Source: Zavarzinella formosa DSM 19928 (lineage in GTDB: Bacteria > Planctomycetota > Planctomycetia > Gemmatales > Gemmataceae). Taken from it: DNA of 64,000 nucleotides. The stretch lies in NCBI RefSeq assembly GCF_000255705.1, contig NZ_JH636441.1:309673-373672 (forward strand), in the 5' to 3' direction. The notes below the pieces were generated by a model, which saw nothing but the letters and a program-made list of their open reading frames with translations, had not been told where the DNA came from and ran no database searches. Every line of letters begins with the position of its first letter. Within the stretch, counting starts at the first letter, position 1. The translations under genes and the position numbers were made by a program. This document shows positions 34,584-41,803 of the stretch, in pieces.

Positions 34584-35156
34584 TTACGTCGAAGTGTTGT
34601 CTTGACTCCTGATTCTGGCCAGCAGCCAGGCTCGGGCGTAAGCCCAATAGCTGTCGGCCGTTCGGGAGCCGATCTTCAACGCCGCCGCCGCCTCTTTGAT
34701 GGTCAGGCCGCCAAAGTAGCGAAGGTTGACCAATTCGGCGATTTGCGGTTCGATTTTCGCCAGCACCGTCAGCGCTTCGTCGAGCGCCAACAGGTCGTCG
34801 GCGATTTGCGGCTCGGCAATTTTATCCAAGTCGAAGGCTTCTCGTTTGAGGCCGCCGCCATGCTTTTTCCGCTTCTTCTTGCGGGCGGAATCGATCAGGA
34901 TGTGGCGCATCGCCATCGCGGCGGCCGCGAAGAAGTGTACCCGGCCATCCCATTTTTCATCATGGCCGGTCCCGACCAGACGCACGTAAGCCTCATGGAC
35001 GAGGGCGGTGGGTTGAAGTGTCTGCCCGGCGGACTCAACGGCCAGATGATGAGCGGCCAGTCGGCGCAGTTCGTCGTACACAAGCGGGAACAAATCGGCC
35101 GTGGCTTGGCGGTCTCCGCCACTAATCGCCGTCAGGATTTGAGTGACGTCGCTCAT
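34584..35156 (-). CDS. ECF-type RNA polymerase sigma factor
   Basis: A 190-residue ECF sigma factor of the planctomycete PF07638 type, directing RNA polymerase to its own promoters. Region 2 contains YDELRRLAAHHL, LQPTALVHEAYVRLVG and HFFAAAAMAMRHILIDSAR. Region 4 contains LVNLRYFGGLTIKEAAAALKI and SYWAYARAWLLARI. No anti-sigma gene is adjacent. Instead an LRR kinase follows, so control by phosphorylation is likely for this sigma class; that link is known for the group and inferred here. Start ATG 35156; a TTG three codons upstream is less likely. Confidence 0.93.
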   Translation of the reverse strand: MSDVTQILTAISGGDRQATADLFPLVYDELRRLAAHHLAVESAGQTLQPTALVHEAYVRLVGTGHDEKWDGRVHFFAAAAMAMRHILIDSARKKKRKKHGGGLKREAFDLDKIAEPQIADDLLALDEALTVLAKIEPQIAELVNLRYFGGLTIKEAAAALKIGSRTADSYWAYARAWLLARIRSQDNTST

Positions 35157-35251
35157 ATCGCTCAAGATACGAAAATCACCACCATTCCCGGCCAGACGAG
35201 AATGATGTGCGGATCATCTCAACTCACACAGAACGACATGTTTTCCAACGA

Positions 35252-35330
35252 AATCACGCTGGCCGCACGAAATCACATCAAAGCAACATTTCATGAAGCC
35301 TTGATGTGATTTCGCACGATCAGCGTGATT
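35252..35330. repeat. 79-bp palindromic element upstream of the sigma gene
   Basis: Arms 35252-35281 and 35301-35330 are complementary over 30 bp with four mismatches, sharing CGAAATCACATCAA and AATCACGCTG. It lies 22 bp past the stop of the DUF1508 gene and 96 bp before the sigma start, so it may end the former transcript. Confidence 0.75.
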
Positions 35331-35351
35331 CCGGCGCCAGCCTTTTGGCTC

Positions 35352-35705
35352 TTACTCTTTGACCGTCGTCGGCTTGACCTTGTTCAGCGTGGCCTTAATG
35401 AACTCAAGATCTTTCAGGGCTTCTTCTTGGGTTTCGACGCCCTTGACCGGCATGGCGGCGACTTTGCCGTTTTCGTCCTTGATGCGGAAGCGGAAGCCAT
35501 CCTTCGCCTTGTAGATTTCAATGGTGCCGACGGCATCATCCTTCTTGGGAGCGTCCTTCTTCGTCTCTTCTTTCTTCGTGTCAACCTTCTTCGTGTCGGC
35601 CTTCTTCGCATCCTTCTTGTCTTGGGCGCCCGCGAACGGCACATCGGACATCGCCAGCGAACCCATTCCGACGGTCAGGGCGATCAACGCGATCATCTTT
35701 CGCAT
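35352..35705 (-). CDS. Exported DUF1508-domain protein with Lys/Asp linker
   Basis: A 117-residue exported protein: signal peptide MRKMIALIALTVGMGSLAMS, a repetitive Lys/Asp/Thr linker (KKADTKKVDTKKEETKK, residues about 33-55), and a C-terminal domain GTIEIYKAKDGFRFRIKDEN plus VETQEEALKDLEFIK that fits the YegP/DUF1508 fold. Function of the domain is unknown. The ATG at 35705 begins the signal peptide. A palindrome follows the stop. Confidence 0.75.
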   Translation of the reverse strand: MRKMIALIALTVGMGSLAMSDVPFAGAQDKKDAKKADTKKVDTKKEETKKDAPKKDDAVGTIEIYKAKDGFRFRIKDENGKVAAMPVKGVETQEEALKDLEFIKATLNKVKPTTVKE

Positions 35706-35870
35706 GTTTAAATACTCCCGAAAATAAAGACATTTCAAGTTTTGATGACGAACGGTCATCACCACCGAAGTATGGCCATGCCCGGATCGGGAGACAAGAG
35801 AATTTCAGATGAGTTTTAACGGTTTCAGATAGAATTTCCGGCGTCCCAACCTCCTCCCGGAAGGACCATC

Positions 35871-36707
35871 ATGGTTTGCCGTGTTTTGCATCTCGGCGTC
35901 GTTTTTCTGATCGGAACATTTTCCCTCTCCGCCGCCGAACCGAAGGCGTTCCCCGGCAAGGCGTCGGAGTGGAACGGCTTTCCCAAGTATGATTTTCCGG
36001 CGGCCGGAACAACCGCCACGGTGGTTGTCCCCAAGAAGGCATTGCCCGGCCGTCCGTGGGTGTGGCGGGCGGAATTCTTCGGCGCCTTCGCGGATGCGGA
36101 CAAGTTGCTGGTCGAAAACGGCTGGCATCTGGCTTACCTGCAAACATCGGACTTGTTTGGTTCGCCGAAGGCCATCGCCAAGTGGGAGAAGTTTCACGCC
36201 TTGATGGTGGATGAATACGGCATGCACCCCAAGCCCGGCCTCATCGGCCTGAGCCGGGGCGGGTTGTACGCCATGAACTGGGCCGCCACTCATCCGGACA
36301 AGACGCTGGCCGTCTATCTGGACAACGCCGTGTGCGATTTCAAAAGCTGGCCCGGTGGTAAATCGAAGATGCTCGGCGCCAGCCCCGGCTCGGCGGGAGA
36401 ATGGGCCAAAATGTTGAAGGCGTATGACTTCGCGGATGATGCCGCCGCCATCGCTTACAAGTTGAACCCGGTGGACAATCTGGCCCCGCTGGCCAAAGCC
36501 GGGATTCCGCTGTTGCTGGTCTACGGGGACAAAGATCAGGTTGTCCCGCACCCCGAGAATTCGGAAAAGGTCTACGACCGCTACAAGGCCCTCAACGCCC
36601 CGGTGGAACGAATCGTGAAGCCGGGGTTTGACCATCATCCGCATGGATTGAAGGACAACGCCCCGGTGTTGAAGTTCTTTACGGCGGCGTTGGAAGCGAA
36701 GAAATGA
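35871..36707 (+). CDS. Exported alpha/beta hydrolase
   Basis: A 278-residue secreted hydrolase (signal peptide to about residue 22). The catalytic triad is visible: nucleophile Ser128 in GLSRGG, acid in LLVYGDKDQVVP (Asp220 or 222), and His in GFDHHPHGL (255-258). The layout matches esterase/lipase-type folds of dienelactone-hydrolase-like length. Substrate unknown. GGAAGGACC precedes the ATG. It is transcribed divergently from the DUF1508 gene and is followed by a large palindromic element. Confidence 0.85.
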   Translation: MVCRVLHLGVVFLIGTFSLSAAEPKAFPGKASEWNGFPKYDFPAAGTTATVVVPKKALPGRPWVWRAEFFGAFADADKLLVENGWHLAYLQTSDLFGSPKAIAKWEKFHALMVDEYGMHPKPGLIGLSRGGLYAMNWAATHPDKTLAVYLDNAVCDFKSWPGGKSKMLGASPGSAGEWAKMLKAYDFADDAAAIAYKLNPVDNLAPLAKAGIPLLLVYGDKDQVVPHPENSEKVYDRYKALNAPVERIVKPGFDHHPHGLKDNAPVLKFFTAALEAKK

Positions 36708-36760
36708 TGATTTTAGTGCGAGGCTCAAACTGCTGTAGTGACCAAAGTGTTTTGTGATTT

Positions 36761-36972
36761 CGGTCCAACGGACCGATTAACATAGCCTAGCCCGTCAGGG
36801 CTGGGTAAACACATCGAGATACCCCGGTCTGAAGGACCGATTATTCGTTCAAGGTCCGTCAGGGCCGCGAAGGCCGAAGCCCAAAGATAATCGGTCCTTC
36901 AGACCGAGGTCGTTGGCGGGAGATTGACCCAGCCCTTTCGGGCTGGGCTATGTTAATCGGTCCGTTGGACCG
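36761..36972. repeat. 212-bp nested palindromic element between convergent genes
   Basis: Outer 46-bp arms (36761-36806 and 36927-36972) pair with three mismatches. Inner 20-bp arms (36825-36844 and 36887-36906) pair perfectly. Each arm is itself built from small dyads such as CGGTCCAACGGACCG, AGCCCGTCAGGGCT and CGGTCTGAAGGACCG. It fills most of the 313-bp gap between the hydrolase and ATPase genes, which otherwise holds no gene. Confidence 0.85.
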
Positions 36973-37020
36973 ACAAAACCATCTGTTTCGACCTCATGCC
37001 AATTTGAAATCCGCTTTCAC

Positions 37021-39201
37021 TTACTGCACCGGCATACAAACCTGTTCCAGCAGTTTTTCACAGTGTTCCTGAATCAGATCCGCGAGGTTCGGCAGCGGCT
37101 GCCCCTCGGGGAGTGATTCCTTCATGGCCGCGATCCAGCGGGGGAAGCAATAGAGCATCGCCAGCGATTCGGCCGAGGCTGGTTCGAGGCGGGCGTGCTT
37201 GCCTTTCTTCTCCGCGTCGGCCCAGACGGTCTTGCTCTTGCCTGTCAGCGTGAGGTCGTCTTCCGTCCGCATCAGGATCAGGTGATCGATCACCGGCGGC
37301 TCGACATTCATCGATGACAGTTTGATTTCCAAATCCTTCGGCTTCCCGGCAGACTTGGCGAGGAACAGGCCGACGCCCACTTTCCACGGCTGGCTGTCTT
37401 TGCAGGCCCAATGGGCGATGCTCATGACGCCGTAGGTCGGGTGTTCGCCGAACGCATATTCCGGCACGACATGCTGAAGCCGCCACGGGCCGACTTTCAC
37501 GCCGTGTTCGTGGCAGGTTTGCAGGAAGGAGCCGAGACCGGCTTGGATTTCACGGGTGGCCCCGGTGATCGATCCTTCGGGCGTCAGCTTTCGCATGGCG
37601 GCCCGGAGTTCCTGGCTCCAGAGTTCGGCGACGCTCATCGGCGTCAGCACACTGGCACTGGCGGGCGTCGGTTCCGCATGGATGATTTCCACGCTCTTCA
37701 CGATCACTTGATCGACCGTCGGGCGCGGGGTTTCCACCGGCAGACGATTGACCACTTGAACTTCGACGGTCTCTTCGGCCGGAGCCTGCTGCGTCAGTTG
37801 GGCGGGCAGCGTGATCGGCGCGGAGGCGACCGCCGGTTGTTCATTGCCGTAGACCAAGTGATCGAACAAGTGCCGGCACTGTTGGAGCATGTCCCGCAAC
37901 GTCGGTTCCGTGAGGGCGATCCGTCGGACCTGTTCATCGGTAAACGGGTAGAGCGAATCGTAACTCTCGGCTTCCCGCAATTCGGAGAGGGAGCCGCCAA
38001 GCCGGGATTCCACGACCTTCCGCACCAGTTCCGGGGCGGGGGCTTCCAGACGGATGGCCTTGATGGTTCCGTGTTTCGGCACATGCACCGGGTTGTTGAG
38101 CCGGTCTTGGATGTAGCCATCGAGCGACGGAACAAAGCGGTTCCACAATCCCCGTTCGGCAAAGATCAGGAAGCAGAGGCCGTCGATCTGGTGCATCATC
38201 TGCACGATTCCGGCGAAGAACGATTCGGCCACCTTGTGGGCGTCGTCGCTTCGGCGGGCGAGCAGCAAGTCTTCCAACTGGTCGAAAGCCACCACCACCG
38301 GCGTCTTCAACGCGCGGAACACTTCCATCAGCACTTTGAAGAGAGACAACACCAAGTCTTGCCGCGAGGGGCGCACTTGGAACGGCATCTCCACGAATTC
38401 ATGCGTGAGGAAGTCAGCCAGCGAAGCTTCGTCTTTTTGCAGGAAGGCCCGCGTGAAACCCTTGTACATCTCCCGGCGCATCAATCCGGCGGCGTTGTGC
38501 GGCTCCGTCTTTTCCACGTAGCCGTCAATGAGTTCGAGGGCCTTGGCAACGGGAACCCCCGCTTCAGTGAGGGCTTGCATCACCGGCATCGGCCCGCGGC
38601 CAAGCTGGCCGTGGCCACCGATGTGATCGACGAGCCATTGGCAGCGCTCGATCGCCTGGTTCATCCCGAGGCCAAGCTTGCGGGTCCAGCGGCCCAAGCC
38701 GGGAGCCGGGAACAAGTCGGCCTTCTGGTCGTTGGTCAACCCGTGCAGGGCGTTGCCGAGCAACCGGCGGACGACGTGTTCGCCGACGTAATCCAACGGC
38801 CGGATGCCGCGTTGCTTGCCGCCGCCGAGCAGGGTGTCGATGATCTGGAACAGCAGATATTCGAGGAAGTCCGCATCCTTCTGATACACGCCGGGGGTGA
38901 CGAGCAGTTGCCACGCGCCCTCGCCGCCGTGCTTGATGGAGTGCAGCAAGTGGGTCTTGCCCGCCCCCTTGTTCCCCAGCACCGGGACGACTTCGGAGTG
39001 GGTCGTCGGGTCGTAGCGGTAGAGGTCGATGATGTTCAGAAGCAGGTCGCGTTCCGAGGCATAAAGTTCCGGGACGTGATAGCGGGCGCACACGTCATCA
39101 TCCGGATTGCGGGCGAAGTAATTGCGGAACGGATTGCCCGACCGCCGGAGCGTCTCCACCGCCCGCTCGCCGCGAGATTCGGTCATTGTTACGGTCGTCA
39201 T
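37021..39201 (-). CDS. AAA+/STAND-like P-loop ATPase of unknown function
   Basis: A 726-residue ATPase. Walker A is GNKGAGKTH at 76-84. The Walker B strand is VVVAFDQLEDLL near 302-313, with a DQxE pattern seen in STAND-type and some ORC/Cdc6-like ATPases. A sensor-like strand FLIFAERG follows near 344-351. A helical lid extends to about 465, then a Pro/Gln-rich linker (about 470-540) and a C-terminal domain of about 180 residues (MRKLTPEGSITGATREIQAG, WACKDSQPWKVGVGLF) that I do not recognise. GGGAGG precedes the ATG. The upstream gene, 52 bp away, encodes a winged-helix protein; the pair resembles loader/partner couples in DNA metabolism or defence, which is inference. Confidence 0.75.
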   Translation of the reverse strand: MTTVTMTESRGERAVETLRRSGNPFRNYFARNPDDDVCARYHVPELYASERDLLLNIIDLYRYDPTTHSEVVPVLGNKGAGKTHLLHSIKHGGEGAWQLLVTPGVYQKDADFLEYLLFQIIDTLLGGGKQRGIRPLDYVGEHVVRRLLGNALHGLTNDQKADLFPAPGLGRWTRKLGLGMNQAIERCQWLVDHIGGHGQLGRGPMPVMQALTEAGVPVAKALELIDGYVEKTEPHNAAGLMRREMYKGFTRAFLQKDEASLADFLTHEFVEMPFQVRPSRQDLVLSLFKVLMEVFRALKTPVVVAFDQLEDLLLARRSDDAHKVAESFFAGIVQMMHQIDGLCFLIFAERGLWNRFVPSLDGYIQDRLNNPVHVPKHGTIKAIRLEAPAPELVRKVVESRLGGSLSELREAESYDSLYPFTDEQVRRIALTEPTLRDMLQQCRHLFDHLVYGNEQPAVASAPITLPAQLTQQAPAEETVEVQVVNRLPVETPRPTVDQVIVKSVEIIHAEPTPASASVLTPMSVAELWSQELRAAMRKLTPEGSITGATREIQAGLGSFLQTCHEHGVKVGPWRLQHVVPEYAFGEHPTYGVMSIAHWACKDSQPWKVGVGLFLAKSAGKPKDLEIKLSSMNVEPPVIDHLILMRTEDDLTLTGKSKTVWADAEKKGKHARLEPASAESLAMLYCFPRWIAAMKESLPEGQPLPNLADLIQEHCEKLLEQVCMPVQ

Positions 39202-39253
39202 CGGAACCTCCCTGTTCAACGTCGAATGTCCTGAAAATCCGTCTTGCGAAATC

Positions 39254-39961
39254 TCACCGCACGCTGGCGTAGTACGCGATCTCATGGCCCGCCAGCAGCG
39301 CATAAGCCGGTTCCGGCATCGCGTACAACGCCCCCGTCCACGGGTGCAAATAAATCTGATGGTCGTCGTGCAATTGCCGAAGGGCGTCGTGGAACCGGCC
39401 GATGCTCACGCGGCCGCCCGATTCCAACCGGGCGAACAAAACGGGCAACGGACAATCTTGGGACACCTCGGCGCTGGCGTGCCACTCGGCCAGCCGACAC
39501 TTGATGTCCGCGATCAGGTTGTCGTTCGTCTCCGGCGGCAGCGGTTTTTCCGCGTTCCCCTCGGTCAACCGGGGAAGCACCTGTTTCAGGGCCTCGCGGA
39601 TGGATTGCAGGCCGTCGGCCATGCGCGAGACCGAGTCGCCGAGTTGTTCCACCTCGGTTTGCCGGTCTTCCAGCACGCGGACGAAATCTTCCACGATCTG
39701 CCGGGGATTCGCCTGTCGCAAGAGAAACTGCATGCCCTTCTCCGTCAACACACAAACTTCACGGCCGCCCCGGCCTTTGTTGTCAAACTCCACGACGCGC
39801 AGCAAACCTTCCGTTTTCGCACGCTCGGCCAATGGTTTGGCCTTGGTGGTGGCGGGGAACAGCCCGGATTCCCCTTTTTGGGCGTACAGGCTCAACCCGC
39901 CCGGTTCGGCGGCGGCCCGTGTGAGGGCGTCCAACAATAATTGGTGCGACTGATCGGCCAA
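39254..39961 (-). CDS. Winged-helix and coiled-coil protein, partner of the ATPase
   Basis: A 235-residue soluble protein. Residues 5-75 look like a winged helix (LLLDALTRAAAEPGGLSLY, LLRVVEFDNKGRGGREVCVLTEKGMQFLL). Residues about 85-135 form a coiled coil (DFVRVLEDRQTEVEQLGDSV). A second winged-helix-like region follows at about 170-220 (LPVLFARLESGGRVSIGRF, DDHQIYLHPWTGALYAMPE). It could bind DNA and recruit the ATPase encoded 52 bp downstream. No named family was recognised. Confidence 0.7.
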   Translation of the reverse strand: MADQSHQLLLDALTRAAAEPGGLSLYAQKGESGLFPATTKAKPLAERAKTEGLLRVVEFDNKGRGGREVCVLTEKGMQFLLRQANPRQIVEDFVRVLEDRQTEVEQLGDSVSRMADGLQSIREALKQVLPRLTEGNAEKPLPPETNDNLIADIKCRLAEWHASAEVSQDCPLPVLFARLESGGRVSIGRFHDALRQLHDDHQIYLHPWTGALYAMPEPAYALLAGHEIAYYASVR

Positions 39962-40180
39962 CGCACCCCTCCCTGGGTTTGCCGGTCATGGAAATCGAGC
40001 GCGGATCATATGCGAAGATGGGCAAATGATGCAAGCCGAGTTTTCTTGGGCAAAGTTCAGGCAAGCATTAAAAGGTTTTCTGTTCCGGCCGTAAAAGGCG
40101 GGGCCTGAATCACCACAATAATTCCCGAAACACGTTTGACGGACACACTCGCGCGGTATTGTTCGATGAACTCGCGGCGA
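39962..40180. other. Intergenic region without a recognised gene
   Basis: Divergent gap between the winged-helix gene and the GT87 gene; together with the promoter region to 40298 it spans 337 bp. It should hold the promoter of the winged-helix/ATPase operon, but I see no convincing -35/-10 pair, RNA gene or repeat in this part. Confidence 0.5.
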
Positions 40181-40216
40181 TTGACAGATTCAATCATGAA
40201 AGATTAATGATTGAAT
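40181..40216 (+). promoter_or_regulatory. Probable promoter with overlapping dyad upstream of the GT87 gene
   Basis: TTGACA at 40181 is followed after 16 bp by ATTAAT, a fair -10 match. Overlapping it, ATTCAATCAT (40188-40197) and ATGATTGAAT (40207-40216) form a perfect 10-bp inverted repeat with a 9-bp spacer, suitable for a dimeric regulator. Transcription would start near 40215. Confidence 0.45.
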
Positions 40217-40298
40217 GGTTTCAATAACCGCATCGCACGGCCAGCCGTTTTACCCACGAATCGCTTGCCCCACCATCGCCGGAATCGATGCTTTAACA

Positions 40299-41792
40299 AT
40301 GTTCAAGCTCATCCTTGACAGCGGTTTGCACAATGCCACCTTTTGGTTGTTGCTATTGGGCACGGTTGCTCTCGCCTTGAACTGGCAATTGCGGGAACGA
40401 CGCATTGCCTCGACACTCTTCATGCTCATGCTGATCGTCGGGACGGGGGCCAACCTGTTCCTGTCTCTTTACCGAGCCTATTCGGTGCCTCGCGATGTGA
40501 TGCAGGACATTGTCTCCGCGAAGGAATACATCGATGGCCGCCCTCTCTATCCACCGGACATGACCCGGCGAATCCGGCTGGCCTTGGAAGAAGAAGGCCC
40601 GCGAGCCTCCCTGCTGGAAGCCTGGCCGAGCCTGCGGCAACGGGAACGAGAACAACTGGATGACATGCTGAACTCGCACTGGGTGCAGGCCCATCCGCCG
40701 TTCATGACCATCTTCATCGTGCCGCTTGTCCGGGATTTCGGCGTCCTTGGCACCCAGATGGCCATGATCCTGATTTCACTGATCGCTTTGGCTGTAACGC
40801 TTAGCCTGCTTCGATTGGAATTATTCCCCCAACTTGGCGCCCGGCCGTTCGCCATCCTTTGTCTGATGGTTCTCGGCTGGGACCCGGTGTTGACCGCGCT
40901 CCGGTCGGGACAAACGGGGTTGCTGCTCGGCGGCTTGCTCACCGTCAGTTGGTTCTTGCTGCGGCGCGGGCGTCCCGGTTGGGCGGGGGTGGCGGCGGGG
41001 GTGGCGATTTCGCTGAAACTGATCCCCGGCATCATTTTGCTGGTGTTCGTGATGAGGCATCGCCGGGCGTTTTATTCCACGATGCTGACGGTTCTTTCCA
41101 TCGGCCTGTTCGTGCTGGGTTTGACGAGCATCCGCGATCATCTTGATTACGTGAACACCAGCCGGGGCGTCGTCGAAATGTACGCGGCCTACTCGGGCAA
41201 TCTCTCGCTGCTCGGCTCGCTGGCCCGCAGCCTCCGCGATTTGGAAATGCCCTTTGCGGTCACGCGGGCCGTATGGCTCGTCAGCGGCGGGTTGATGGCG
41301 CTGGCCTTTGCATGGCAACTTTGCAGACGGCCCGAACCGGCGCAGGAAAAAGAACAGATTGATCTTCAATTCACGCTGGCGATGACGCTCATTCCGATGT
41401 TGTCTCCGGTGGCTTGGGATCATTATCTCATCTACCTCATTCTGCCACTCACGGTTCTGGGCGGCCGCATTCAGGCGACGGGCCATCGTGGTTTGTCTGT
41501 TGGTTTCGCGGGGTTGCTGTTGTTGTTCGCCTTGCCGGACGCGCTCTTCCATCTGGCGCTCGCCACCTGCGCCGCCCACGGCATGTCGTGGCTGGCGATC
41601 TGGCTGATTTTGGATCTTCGCCTCTTCGGGCTTTGTATCCTGACGATCTGGTCTTCGCGGGCGATGTATCAAGCTCTCCGAAAGCAAAAGCCGATGACGG
41701 CGATGCAAGGGGCCATCATCCCGCATCAAAACAATCCGTGTCTGCCCCCTTCCTCCGTGGTCGGGCAAGAACAGACATCCCCGGCGGCCTGA
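40299..41792 (+). CDS. GT87-type (DUF2029) membrane glycosyltransferase
   Basis: A 497-residue integral membrane protein with about ten helices. It fits the DUF2029/GT87 polyprenol-phosphate-mannose-dependent alpha-mannosyltransferase family: an extracytoplasmic loop after helix 2 with SAKEYIDGRPLYPPDM, then HPPFMTIFIVPL, LRSGQTGLLLGGLLT, GVAISLKLIPGIILL and MLSPVAWDHYLIYLILPL. The ATG at 40299 is preferred over one at 40215 because the intervening codons include rare ATA/TTA and the predicted promoter would start transcription near 40215. A second membrane glycosyltransferase follows 11 bp downstream. Confidence 0.82.
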   Translation: MFKLILDSGLHNATFWLLLLGTVALALNWQLRERRIASTLFMLMLIVGTGANLFLSLYRAYSVPRDVMQDIVSAKEYIDGRPLYPPDMTRRIRLALEEEGPRASLLEAWPSLRQREREQLDDMLNSHWVQAHPPFMTIFIVPLVRDFGVLGTQMAMILISLIALAVTLSLLRLELFPQLGARPFAILCLMVLGWDPVLTALRSGQTGLLLGGLLTVSWFLLRRGRPGWAGVAAGVAISLKLIPGIILLVFVMRHRRAFYSTMLTVLSIGLFVLGLTSIRDHLDYVNTSRGVVEMYAAYSGNLSLLGSLARSLRDLEMPFAVTRAVWLVSGGLMALAFAWQLCRRPEPAQEKEQIDLQFTLAMTLIPMLSPVAWDHYLIYLILPLTVLGGRIQATGHRGLSVGFAGLLLLFALPDALFHLALATCAAHGMSWLAIWLILDLRLFGLCILTIWSSRAMYQALRKQKPMTAMQGAIIPHQNNPCLPPSSVVGQEQTSPAA

Positions 41793-41803
41793 GCGGGCGG
41801 CGC

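Noticed and set aside
37411-39234. 607-codon open frame antisense to the ATPase gene
   Set aside because: A by-product of GC-rich codons on the opposite strand. The minus-strand frame has Walker motifs and a ribosome site; the plus-strand frame has neither.
40215-40298. Longer N-terminus for the GT87 gene from the ATG at 40215
   Set aside because: The extra codons include rare ATA and TTA, lack membrane or signal character, and begin at the predicted transcription start.
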